This document shows positions 6,971 through 13,041 of a stretch of DNA of 13,041 bases, one piece after another. A program made the translations under genes and the position numbers. Below the pieces are notes generated by a model. It saw only the letters and a program-made list of their open reading frames with translations, was not told the origin of the DNA and did not search any database. Within the stretch, counting starts at the first letter, position 1, and the number at the start of each line of letters is the position of its first letter. The DNA is from Syntrophobacterales bacterium (lineage in GTDB: Bacteria > Desulfobacterota > Desulfobaccia > Desulfobaccales > 0-14-0-80-60-11): positions 1 through 13,041 of the forward strand of contig JAGVPN010000320.1 in NCBI GenBank assembly GCA_020052215.1, in the 5' to 3' direction.

Positions 6971-8431
6971 CTAAAAAGGCGGTTTGCGCCGGTGGAAGTC
7001 GGTTGCCTGCTCAAAGGCGTACGCCACTTGCAGCAAGTCAGCCTCGCCAAACACGGGCCCCAGGAGTTGCAGGCCGATGGGCAGCCCCCCGGAAGAAAAG
7101 CCGCAGGGGACCGAAATGCCGGGAATCCCCCCCAGGTTGGCGGAAATGGTGAAGATGTCCGACAGGTACATGGTCAGCGGGTCATCCACTTTTTCCCCCA
7201 GACGGAAGGCCGGGGTGGGAGCCACGGGGGTGGCGATCACCCGGCACTGCCGGAAGGCGGCCTCGAAGTCCCGGCGGATCAAGGCCCGCACCTGGGAAGC
7301 CTTTTGATAATAGGCCTCATAATAGCCGGCGGATAAGGCATAAGTTCCCAGCATGATGCGCCGCCGCACTTCGGCCCCGAATCCCTGGGATCGGGTCTGG
7401 GCGTAAACTTCCAGCAAATTCTGGCCTTCGGCCCGGAAGCCGTACTTCACCCCGTCATAGCGGGCCAGGTTGGAGGAGGCCTCGGCCACCGCCAGGACGT
7501 AATAGACGGCCACCGCGTACTCGGTGTGGGGCAGGCTGACTTCGACGAGTTCGGCCCCCAGGCCGGTCAGGGTCTGCAAGGCCGCCTGCACCGCGGCCGC
7601 AACCTCCGGGTCCAACCCCTCCCCGAAAAATTCCCGGGGGACCCCGATTTTGAGCCCCGTGATTTCCCGGCCCAGCACCTCCTGGTAATCCGGCACCGGG
7701 GCCGGCGCCGAGGTGGAGTCCCTGGGGTCGTGCCCGGCAATGGCCTGGAGCAGGATGGCCGCATCCCGCACTTCTTTGGTGAGGGGGCCGATCTGGTCCA
7801 GGGAGGAGGCGTAGGCCACCAGCCCGTACCGGGAGACCCGGCCATAGGTGGGCTTTAAGCCCACCACCCCGCACAGGGAGGCGGGCTGCCGGATAGAGCC
7901 GCCGGTGTCGGAGCCCAGCGCGGCGATGCACAGATCCGCGGCCACCGCCGCGGCCGAACCCCCGGAGGAACCGCCGGGAATATAATCCCGGTTCCAGGGG
8001 TTGCGGGAGGGGCCAAAAGCCGAGTTTTCCGTGCTTGAGCCCATGGCGAACTCATCCATGTTGACCTTGCCCAGAAACACCGCCCCGGCCTGGCGCAGCC
8101 GGGCGCAGACGGTGGCGTCGTAGGGGGGGATGAAGTTCGCCAGGATGCGGGAGCCGCAGGTGGTTCTCAAGCCCCGGGTGACCATGACGTCTTTGAGGGC
8201 CAGGGGGATCCCCGTCAGCGGCGTGGCCTCGCCCCGGGCCAGCCTGGCCGCGGCCTCCTGGGCCATAGCCCGGGCGCCGGGTTCGTCCACAGTGATATAG
8301 GTGTTGAGTTCGCCGTCCCGCTCCTTAATGCGGGTGAGCATCGCCTCGGCCACCTCCACCGGCGACACCTCGCCCCGGGCCAGCATCGGCGCCAACCGGC
8401 TGATACTCAGACTATATAAAGGTTCCGTCAT
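6971..8431 (-). CDS. gatA: Aspartyl/glutamyl-tRNA amidotransferase subunit A
   Basis: GatA is the amidase subunit of GatCAB. It frees ammonia from glutamine, which GatB uses to convert Glu-tRNA(Gln) and Asp-tRNA(Asn) to the amide forms in organisms lacking the direct synthetases. The 486-residue length is normal. The amidase-signature triad is complete: Lys80 in LALKDVM, cis-Ser155 in [11 protein letters not shown] and nucleophile Ser179 in [30 protein letters not shown] and the C-terminal PVAPTPAF region are also typical. ATG at 8431 is preceded by GGTAGGT (8438-8444), a modest ribosome-binding site squeezed against a heptamer array. gatC lies upstream on the same strand, separated by 243 nt of repeats, an unusually wide gap for this pair. 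gatB is not in the window. Confidence 0.97.
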   Translation of the reverse strand: MTEPLYSLSISRLAPMLARGEVSPVEVAEAMLTRIKERDGELNTYITVDEPGARAMAQEAAARLARGEATPLTGIPLALKDVMVTRGLRTTCGSRILANFIPPYDATVCARLRQAGAVFLGKVNMDEFAMGSSTENSAFGPSRNPWNRDYIPGGSSGGSAAAVAADLCIAALGSDTGGSIRQPASLCGVVGLKPTYGRVSRYGLVAYASSLDQIGPLTKEVRDAAILLQAIAGHDPRDSTSAPAPVPDYQEVLGREITGLKIGVPREFFGEGLDPEVAAAVQAALQTLTGLGAELVEVSLPHTEYAVAVYYVLAVAEASSNLARYDGVKYGFRAEGQNLLEVYAQTRSQGFGAEVRRRIMLGTYALSAGYYEAYYQKASQVRALIRRDFEAAFRQCRVIATPVAPTPAFRLGEKVDDPLTMYLSDIFTISANLGGIPGISVPCGFSSGGLPIGLQLLGPVFGEADLLQVAYAFEQATDFHRRKPPF

Positions 8432-8445
8432 GCATTGACCTACCG

Positions 8446-8671
8446 TTTTTGGTTTTTGGTTTTTGGTTTTTGGTTAAAATAGATCGAAACTGCAATAAGT
8501 TACAGATTGCGTCTGATGCAAGTTCAAGCGAACCCGACATTACCCCATGGAAATCAATCGGTGGCACAGGCTTTCCAGCCTGTGCCGAAATTATGGCGGG
8601 CAGTGCCCGCCCTACATGTTGGCTCGCCTTAATTGTTCAGCCCAGAACCCAAAACCCAAAACCCAAAACCC
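8446..8671. repeat. Inverted pair of heptamer arrays between gatC and gatA, one arm a G-quadruplex motif
   Basis: The left arm (8446-8473) is four exact TTTTTGG units. The right arm (8641-8671), read on the minus strand, is GGG-TTTT three times, then GGG-TTCT-GGG. The arms agree at about six of seven bases per unit. The right arm begins three bases past the gatC stop codon and the left arm ends just before the gatA ribosome-binding site, so in the shared transcript the arms could pair and fold out the spacer. The minus-strand arm has five G3 runs with 4-nt loops, meeting the standard G-quadruplex pattern in both coding-strand DNA and mRNA. Two palindromes lie inside the element. Confidence 0.85.
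8563..8615. repeat. Two palindromes inside the gatC-gatA element
   Basis: GGCACAGGCT-TTCC-AGCCTGTGCC (8563-8586) has a perfect 10-bp stem. GGCGGGCA-G-TGCCCGCC (8595-8611) has a perfect 8-bp stem and is followed by TAC, giving the edge word CCTAC. The first is repeated at 6805-6824 and the second at 9134-9150, also followed by CCTAC. All copies are in spacers. Confidence 0.85.
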
Positions 8672-8674
8672 GCT

Positions 8675-8959
8675 TCAAATGATTCGGGGCACCACCAAGG
8701 CGCCCTCTTCCCGGGCCGGGGCATTGCTCAGGGCGGCATCCCGGTCAAGCCCCTGACTGACCACATCCTCCCTAAAGACGTTGAACACCGGGATCACGTG
8801 GGCCAGGGGTTCCACCCCGGTGGTGTCTAATTCCTGCAACTTCTCCACATAGGCCAGGATGTCGTTGAGCTGCCGGGTGAAGAGCTCGATCTCTTCGGGC
8901 AGCAGACTCAACCGGGCCAGATCGGCCACGTGGAGCACTTCCTCTCGGGTCAAGGCCAT
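8675..8959 (-). CDS. gatC: Aspartyl/glutamyl-tRNA amidotransferase subunit C
   Basis: GatC is the small subunit that clamps GatA and GatB together and stabilises GatA. This 94-residue protein has the usual length and sequence: LTREEVLHVADLARLSL at the N-terminus, an FTRQLNDILAYVEKL helix, LDTTGVEPLAHV in the middle, and a FREDVV segment near the C-terminus. The frame stays open to 9076, but the ATG at 8959 matches where the family begins and has GAGGAG (8966-8971) six bases upstream. It is transcribed toward gatA. A possible promoter lies at 9252-9279, which would leave a leader of nearly 290 nt containing palindromes. Confidence 0.95.
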   Translation of the reverse strand: MALTREEVLHVADLARLSLLPEEIELFTRQLNDILAYVEKLQELDTTGVEPLAHVIPVFNVFREDVVSQGLDRDAALSNAPAREEGALVVPRII

Positions 8960-9046
8960 GAATTTCTCCTCAGTATCGCCGGGCCAGGGCGCCGTCAGGA
9001 CCCCTATTTTGAAAAGTTTAGCCCCGTCGGCAAAAAAACCTGTTCT

Positions 9047-9154
9047 GGTGCGTAAGACAGTCGCTACGACCATCAAGTAGGGTGCGTCTTACGCACCAAA
9101 ATAGATGGAGAGTGCGCCCTGCTCAGCCCAGATGGCGGGCAATGCCCGCCCTAC
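9047..9154. repeat. Cluster of palindromes in the gatC leader
   Basis: GGTGCGT-CTT-ACGCACC (9081-9097) has a perfect 7-bp stem and is preceded by the word GTAGG. GGTGCGTAAGAC (9047-9058) is a perfect 12-base inverted copy of 9086-9097, so the right half can pair either locally or with the upstream copy. GGCGGGCA-A-TGCCCGCC (9134-9150) follows, ending in CCTAC. The two pairing options are mutually exclusive in RNA or single-stranded DNA. Confidence 0.8.
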
Positions 9155-9251
9155 TCGGCTTAGCGCGCCGCCTGCCCCAGGTCGGTCAAAAAAACCGGCC
9201 CCCCTACCCTGCCGCGCCGCCGGGCCTCGGCGAATTTTTTTGCCAAGTTTT

Positions 9252-9279
9252 ATTATATACTGCAAGGAGTAATTGATAA
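9252..9279 (-). promoter_or_regulatory. Candidate promoter for gatC-gatA
   Basis: On the minus strand TTATCA (9274-9279) is followed after 16 nt by a consensus TATAAT (9252-9257) in an AT-rich patch. Transcription would start near 9245, about 285 nt upstream of the gatC ATG, making a long leader that includes the 9047-9154 palindromes. A closer promoter within that leader is not excluded. Confidence 0.4.
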
Positions 9280-9293
9280 CCAAGAGAAATCCT

Positions 9294-9318
9294 CCTGCCG
9301 GGATAATCTCCCGTCAGG
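9294..9318 (+). other. Hairpin upstream of the transketolase genes
   Basis: CCTGCCGGGA-TAATC-TCCCGTCAGG forms a 10-bp stem with one mismatch and a 5-nt loop. No T-run follows, so it is not an ordinary terminator. It lies about 170 nt before the transketolase N-subunit ATG. It lacks the conserved elements of a thiamine pyrophosphate riboswitch. Confidence 0.4.
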
Positions 9319-9487
9319 GAGAAACCGCGGGCGGTGACCGGGCCTCCCGCATCGGATTTATGGTTGAGCGCTAAAAAACTCCCGCCGGACTTAACAAAAC
9401 CCCTCTCCAGGCAATCTTTATGGTAAATGAAATAGTTACCCGCCTGGGCAGGAATTTTTGGCATTATGGTAGAAAAACCATTGCCGA

Positions 9488-10351
9488 ATGGATATACTTA
9501 ACCATAATGAAGAATACGAAAAGGAGATCAACGCCATCCCGGACCACCACCACTTGAAAGAGATCGCCCGCCAGGTTCGCCTCGACATCATTGAAATGTT
9601 GTTTCGGGCCGGTTCCGGCCACCTGGGCGGCTCGCTGTCGGCCACCGATATCCTGGTGGCGCTCTTTTTCGGCGAGATGCGCGCGCACGCCGGCGACCCC
9701 TGCTGGATCGACCGGGACCGGTTTATCCTGTCCAAGGGTCACGGGGCCCCGGCCTATTACGCCGTCCTGGCCCGCCTGGGCTATTTTCCCCGGGAAGAGC
9801 TCTTGAGCCTGCGCCAGTTCGGGAGCATCCTGCAAGGTCATCCCGACTCCGGCTGCACCCCGGGGGTGGAGATCCCCACCGGTTCTCTGGGGCAGGGCCT
9901 GTCCATCGCCAACGGCCTGGCGTTGGCGGCCCGCCTGAACGGGCACGGCAGCCGGATCTACGCCCTGTTGGGGGATGGCGAAGTCCAGGAAGGCCAGATC
10001 TGGGAAGCGGCCATGACCGCGGCCCACTACGGCCTGGACAACCTGGTGGCCATCCTGGATAGGAACCGCCTCCAGATTGACGGCCACACCGCCGAGGTCA
10101 TGAGCATCGAGCCCATCAATGACAAGTGGAAGGCGTTTGGCTGGCACACCCTGGAAGTGGACGGCCACGATATCCCGCAGCTCCTGGAGGCGTTCACGGC
10201 CTGCAAGGGGGTCAAGGGGCAACCCAGCATGATCATCGCCCACACCGTCAAAGGCAAGGGCGTGTCCATCTTCGAGGGCCAGAAGAAATATCACGGCACC
10301 GCCCCGAACCCGGAAGAATATCAGCAGGCCTTGAAGGAGTTGGGGGGATAA
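9488..10351 (+). CDS. Transketolase, N-terminal (thiamine-pyrophosphate-binding) subunit
   Basis: Transketolase moves two-carbon ketol units between sugar phosphates in the non-oxidative pentose phosphate pathway. Here the enzyme is split into two genes, as in many archaea and some anaerobic bacteria. This 287-residue part holds the diphosphate end of the cofactor site: GSGHLGGSLS (His45), SKGHG (His85), and the GDG motif (residues 162-164) that ends at Asn193 in NRLQIDG. HTVKGKGVS near the C-terminus is also typical. The ATG at 9488 has no clear ribosome-binding site. An AAGGAG at 9521-9526 lies inside the gene with no usable start after it. The first 20 or so residues look unconserved. It is followed by the C-subunit gene after 91 nt. 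Confidence 0.95.
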   Translation: MDILNHNEEYEKEINAIPDHHHLKEIARQVRLDIIEMLFRAGSGHLGGSLSATDILVALFFGEMRAHAGDPCWIDRDRFILSKGHGAPAYYAVLARLGYFPREELLSLRQFGSILQGHPDSGCTPGVEIPTGSLGQGLSIANGLALAARLNGHGSRIYALLGDGEVQEGQIWEAAMTAAHYGLDNLVAILDRNRLQIDGHTAEVMSIEPINDKWKAFGWHTLEVDGHDIPQLLEAFTACKGVKGQPSMIIAHTVKGKGVSIFEGQKKYHGTAPNPEEYQQALKELGG

Positions 10352-10357
10352 TGCCTC

Positions 10358-10420
10358 CGTTTTTGCGTTTTTGCGTCTTTGCGTCTTGGTGTGAGGTATT
10401 TTTCCCGCCAGGACGCCAAA
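10358..10420. repeat. 8-bp tandem array and hairpin between the transketolase subunit genes
   Basis: Four tandem octamers run from 10358 to 10389: CGTTTTTG, CGTTTTTG, CGTCTTTG, CGTCTTGG. The last part, TTTGCGTCTTGG (10378-10389), is complementary to CCAGGACGCCAAA (10408-10420) apart from single-base differences, giving a hairpin with an 18-nt loop. The array starts six bases after the N-subunit stop codon and the hairpin ends just before the C-subunit ribosome-binding site. The style resembles the heptamer elements elsewhere in the window, with a different unit length. Confidence 0.75.
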
Positions 10421-10442
10421 ATATCCGGAGTTGAGGCAAGAC

Positions 10443-11438
10443 TTGTCCGCCAAAGAGAGCACCCGAGTCGAATACGGCAAGACCCTGGCGCAGTTGGGGG
10501 CTGAAAACCCTAACATCGTGGTGCTGGACGCGGACCTGTCCGGCTCCACCCAGACCCACCATTTCGCCAAGATTTTCAAAGACCGCTTTTTTAACGTGGG
10601 GATCGCCGAGCAAGACCTGATGGGCACCGCCGCGGGCCTGGCCCTGGGAGGGAAAATTCCCTTTGCCAGCACCTTTGCCATGTTCGCCACCGGCCGGGCC
10701 TGGGAACAGATCCGCCAGACCATCGCCTACGGCAACCTCAACGTCAAGATCGTCGCCTCCCACGGCGGGGTGACGGTGGGGGAAGACGGCGGCTCCCACC
10801 AGGCCGTGGAAGACCTGGCCCTGATGCGCATCTTGCCCAACCTGGTGGTGCTGGCGCCGGCCGATGGCCCCGAAACCCGGGCCATGACCCGCTGGGCCGC
10901 CGGCTACCACGGCCCGGTCTACATGCGCACCGGCCGCCTGGCGCTGCCGGTGATCTACGACGACAGCTATGTTTTTGAGTTGGGGCAGGGAAGCCTCCTG
11001 CGGGAGGGCGGCGACGTCACCCTGATGGGGATCGGCATCATGGTCCAGGCCTGTCTGGACGCCGCCGCCGGGCTGGCCCAAGAAGGGATTGAGGCCCGGG
11101 TCCTTAACCTCGGCTGCCTCAAACCCCTGGATTGGGAACTGGTGGTGGACTCCGCCCGGCGCACCGGGGCCGTGGTCACCGCCGAAGAGCACATGGTCAC
11201 CGGCGGCCTGGGCAGCGCGGTGAGCGAAATCCTCGGGGAGCATTGCCCGGCGCCCTTAAAACGCATCGGCTTACGAGACACCTTCGGCATGTCGGGGAAA
11301 CCCGAAGCTCTCTTGAAACATTACGGCCTGACCGCTGAGGATATCAAGCAGGCGGCTTATAAGGTCATAGCCCGGAAAGCCAGCCACCTGGCCTCGCCGG
11401 TCATGGACCTCAAAGCCCCCAGTCTGGCAGGGAGGTAA
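10443..11438 (+). CDS. Transketolase, C-terminal subunit
   Basis: This 331-residue partner carries the pyrimidine-binding and C-terminal domains. NVGIAEQDLMGTAAGLA holds Glu56, which in the family contacts the thiamine pyrimidine and drives ylide formation. GGVTVGEDGGSHQAVEDL is the conserved active-site loop; AEEHMVTGGLGSAV and the LRDTFGMSG stretch mark the last domain. No ATG exists near the start. TTG at 10443 is chosen because GGAG and GAGG (10427-10436) lie about six bases upstream and family members begin a few residues before STRVEYGKTL. TTG at 10431 is in frame but overlaps that ribosome-binding site. It must pair with the N-subunit, and the cofactor sits between the two. Confidence 0.94.
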   Translation: MSAKESTRVEYGKTLAQLGAENPNIVVLDADLSGSTQTHHFAKIFKDRFFNVGIAEQDLMGTAAGLALGGKIPFASTFAMFATGRAWEQIRQTIAYGNLNVKIVASHGGVTVGEDGGSHQAVEDLALMRILPNLVVLAPADGPETRAMTRWAAGYHGPVYMRTGRLALPVIYDDSYVFELGQGSLLREGGDVTLMGIGIMVQACLDAAAGLAQEGIEARVLNLGCLKPLDWELVVDSARRTGAVVTAEEHMVTGGLGSAVSEILGEHCPAPLKRIGLRDTFGMSGKPEALLKHYGLTAEDIKQAAYKVIARKASHLASPVMDLKAPSLAGR

Positions 11439-11448
11439 AGTTAGTCCC

Positions 11449-12732
11449 GTGAATCGACCCAAGGAATTGAGGACCCCAGGCCACGGATGGCTCAGGTTAT
11501 CCCGGCAGGTGGGATTGATCGTGGCGGCGTTAGGTCTGGCGGCGTACTTCCTGCTGCCGGCCTGGGCGGCCCCCACCGCCGCCAACTATGACTCCCTGCG
11601 CCTTTACACCGAGGCTCTCTTCGAAGTCTCCCAGAAATATGTCTGGCCCAAGAATGAAGAGGACTTGATCTACGGCTCCCTCAGGGGGATGATGAACTCC
11701 CTGGACCCGGACTCCTCCTTCCTCACGGCCAAGGAATATCAGGACTATCTCCAGGGGCCACAGCGCTCCCCGGCGGAAGCTGGAGTAGATTTGATCGTCA
11801 AAGACGGCCTTCTCACCGCGGCCAGCGTCATCGATGGCGGTCCCGCCGCCCGGGCCGGTCTGAAGCCCAATGACCACATTATCAAGATTAACGGCCAGAT
11901 GGTGCGCAACCTCACCACCCAGGAGGCCACCCGGCGTTTCCAAGGCGCGCCCAACACCACTTTTAAGTTGCAGGTGATCCGTAACGGCGAGGTCAAGCCC
12001 CTGGATCTGACCATCACCCTGGAACCCCTGGGAATGAACACCGTCACCGCCGTGTACCTGGATAACACCGCCGCTTATGTGCGCATCCGTTATTTCAACA
12101 ACGAAACTCCGGTGGAGTTGGCCACGGCGTTGAACAATATCAAACAGCATCAACCGCCGGTCAAGGGCATTATCCTGGACCTGCGCAACAACGCCCGGGG
12201 TTCCATGGAGGAGGCGGTGCGCAGTGCCTCCCTGTTCCTGGGTAACCAGCAGATCCTGCTGGCCAAAGGGCGTTCCCCCAAGACCGAACAATCCTTTACG
12301 GGCAAAGACCGGGACCTGGTTTTCAAGACGTTGCCCCCCATAGTGGTGCTGGTGGACCAGGGAACTGCCCGGGCGGCGGAAATCATGGCCGCAGCCCTCC
12401 GGGATCAGGCCCGGGCCACCTTGCTGGGAGACAAAACCTTGGGCCTGTGCGGCCTCACGAAAGCCTTCCCCCTGGAGGATGGCTCCGCCCTGGTGATGAC
12501 CGTGGCCCAGTGTTATAGCCCCAAGGGAGATAAAATCCAGGGCAAAGGTCTGGAACCCGAGGTCCCGGGGCAAAAGCCCCAGGCCGCTAAAGCTCCAGAG
12601 AAGAAACCGGCCCCGGAGAAGACGCCGGCCCCGGTGACATCCCCGGAGCAGGACCCCTGGGTGCAGCAGGCGAAAGAGCTGTTGACCTCCGGCCAACCGA
12701 AGCCGGTGGCCCCAAAAAAACCGGCTTCTTAA
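11449..12732 (+). CDS. S41/CTP-family protein lacking the protease catalytic residues (probable pseudoprotease)
   Basis: This 427-residue protein has the architecture of a C-terminal processing protease: an N-terminal membrane span or uncleaved signal (about residues 20-40), a helical segment, a PDZ domain (about 105-190, with VIDGGPAARAGLKPNDHIIKING), an S41 core (about 195-372) and a Pro/Lys/Ala-rich tail. The core keeps VVLVDQGTA, DGSALVMT and IQGKGLEPE. However, the usual GSASASEI is GTARAAEI, so Arg308 (12370-12372) replaces the Ser. Leu333 (12445-12447) replaces the Lys of GKG, and Thr337 (12457-12459) replaces the Gln. DLRNNPGG is DLRNNARG. The frame is intact, which argues against decay. 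The start is GTG at 11449, 10 nt after the transketolase stop, with GGAGGT at 11431-11436. It probably binds peptides or regulates a protease without cutting. Confidence 0.88.
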   Translation: MNRPKELRTPGHGWLRLSRQVGLIVAALGLAAYFLLPAWAAPTAANYDSLRLYTEALFEVSQKYVWPKNEEDLIYGSLRGMMNSLDPDSSFLTAKEYQDYLQGPQRSPAEAGVDLIVKDGLLTAASVIDGGPAARAGLKPNDHIIKINGQMVRNLTTQEATRRFQGAPNTTFKLQVIRNGEVKPLDLTITLEPLGMNTVTAVYLDNTAAYVRIRYFNNETPVELATALNNIKQHQPPVKGIILDLRNNARGSMEEAVRSASLFLGNQQILLAKGRSPKTEQSFTGKDRDLVFKTLPPIVVLVDQGTARAAEIMAAALRDQARATLLGDKTLGLCGLTKAFPLEDGSALVMTVAQCYSPKGDKIQGKGLEPEVPGQKPQAAKAPEKKPAPEKTPAPVTSPEQDPWVQQAKELLTSGQPKPVAPKKPAS

Positions 12733-12819
12733 AGCAACTCTATCAAGCGGGAAGGCCGGCAACCGGGACGCTTGGTCCCCTTGTCGGGCCCGGCCCACGC
12801 ATCAAGGTGATAAAGGCAG

Positions 12820-13041
12820 ATGATGGCACGGAAATTGTGGCTTTGGGGTGGTGTGGCCTTGGTCTTGGGCCTGGCCTTGGGCTGGAGTCTCGCCGGACCC
12901 GTGGCGGTCTTTGGCCAGAACCAGGTTCTCCCGGGGGTCGCCAGGAGTCTGCAACCCTCTCTCTCCCCTTCTCCCATCAGCGACGCCAAGCTGAAAGTAT
13001 TCGCCCAGGCTCTGGCCGTCATTGAGGAACAGTATGCCGAG
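12820..13041 (+). CDS. Start of a second S41/CTP-like exported protein (C-terminus outside window)
   Basis: An open frame runs from the paired ATGs at 12820 and 12823 to the window edge (74 codons). AAAGG (12812-12816) lies six bases before the second ATG. The N-terminus has a basic start and a long hydrophobic run (LWLWGGVALVLGLALG), then a Pro/Ser linker. The segment LKVFAQALAVIEEQYAE follows, which lines up with LRLYTEALFEVSQKYV of the preceding protein and with the usual first helix of C-terminal processing proteases. It is therefore probably a paralogue, perhaps the catalytically active one. The catalytic region lies beyond the window, so activity cannot be judged. Confidence 0.65.
   Translation, partial: MMARKLWLWGGVALVLGLALGWSLAGPVAVFGQNQVLPGVARSLQPSLSPSPISDAKLKVFAQALAVIEEQYAE

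Larger units (their letters stand above)
8960..9487. other. 528-base divergent spacer between gatC and the transketolase genes, no gene seen
   Basis: This stretch separates two divergent operons. It contains the gatC ribosome-binding site, palindromes at 9047-9154, a short AT-rich patch near 9233-9262, and a hairpin at 9294-9318. Short open frames exist on both strands (for example 9082-9276 plus and 9089-9283 minus), but they run through the palindromes and have no recognisable product. I find no convincing plus-strand promoter for the transketolase genes; TATGGT occurs three times (near 9360, 9420, 9465) without matching -35 boxes. Confidence 0.7.

Noticed and set aside
8960..9076. N-terminal extension of GatC
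   Set aside because: The family begins at the ATG at 8959, which has an excellent GAGGAG at the right spacing.
9082..9283. Short overlapping open frames on both strands in the gatC-transketolase spacer
   Set aside because: They run through dispersed palindromes and show no recognisable product or good start signal.
9260..9487. Possible thiamine pyrophosphate riboswitch upstream of a thiamine-dependent enzyme
   Set aside because: The conserved CUGAGA and ACCUGAUC-type elements are absent; only a simple hairpin at 9294-9318 is seen.
9464..10723. 419-codon minus-strand open frame over the transketolase genes
   Set aside because: It is a shadow of the two well-supported transketolase subunit genes and runs through their repeat-filled spacer.
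11449..12732. Catalytic-residue loss caused by a frameshift
   Set aside because: The flanking conserved segments VVLVDQG, AAEIMAAALRD, LLGDKT and DGSALVMT are all in the same frame, so the substitutions are true codon changes.
11530..12798. 422-codon minus-strand open frame opposite the S41-type gene
   Set aside because: The composition is that of a shadow frame, and the plus-strand protein has recognisable PDZ and S41 segments.
12733..12819. Terminator between the two S41-type genes
   Set aside because: A GGGAC-GCTTG-GTCCC hairpin is present near 12767-12781, but the stem is short and has no T-run.

Overview
The window is a GC-rich bacterial chromosome segment with ordinary housekeeping and envelope genes separated by unusually repeat-rich spacers. 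The gene set suggests an anaerobic Desulfobacterota (deltaproteobacterial) lineage, possibly Desulfobacca-like. It includes an H+-pumping pyrophosphatase of the K+-independent type, a gatC-gatA pair, a transketolase split into two subunits, a rhodanese plus MauE/DoxX membrane protein pair, and tandem C-terminal-processing-protease-like genes. The taxonomic guess rests on gene content and style only.

Layout. Positions 1-1823 (minus): hppA, cut by the window edge. 1998-4374 (minus): a four-gene membrane/periplasm-facing run in transcription order: a single-span protein, a membrane-anchored rhodanese (GTGA overlap), a MauE/DoxX-like protein and a four-span protein of unknown function. 4386-4605: a divergent promoter region. 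4606-5229 (plus): a YihX-like HAD phosphatase. 5355-6707 (minus): a TolC-type outer-membrane efflux protein. 6971-8959 (minus): gatC then gatA. 8960-9487: a 528-base divergent spacer with palindromes. 9488-11438 (plus): transketolase N- and C-subunit genes. 11449-12732 (plus): an S41/CTP-type protein that has lost its catalytic residues. 12820-13041 (plus): the start of a second, apparently related S41-type protein, cut by the window edge.

Two things stand out. First, the 11449-12732 protein keeps the signal/anchor, PDZ and S41 core layout but has Arg, Leu and Thr where the Ser, Lys and Gln of the CTP active site belong. It looks like a pseudoprotease encoded next to a probable paralogue. Second, several spacers contain short tandem arrays of a T/G-rich heptamer (TTTTCGG, TTTTTGG, TTTTGGG, TTCTGGG) or purine-rich tracts, arranged as inverted pairs. 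Their outer ends lie within a few bases of the neighbouring stop codons or ribosome-binding sites. Small palindromes with a shared GTAGG/CCTAC edge word sit inside or beside them. In gatC-gatA and rhodanese-mauE the arms span the spacer from the upstream stop codon to the downstream ribosome-binding site, so the mRNA could fold the spacer out. One arm is also a canonical G-quadruplex motif.

No rRNA, tRNA, CRISPR array, transposase gene or prophage gene was seen.
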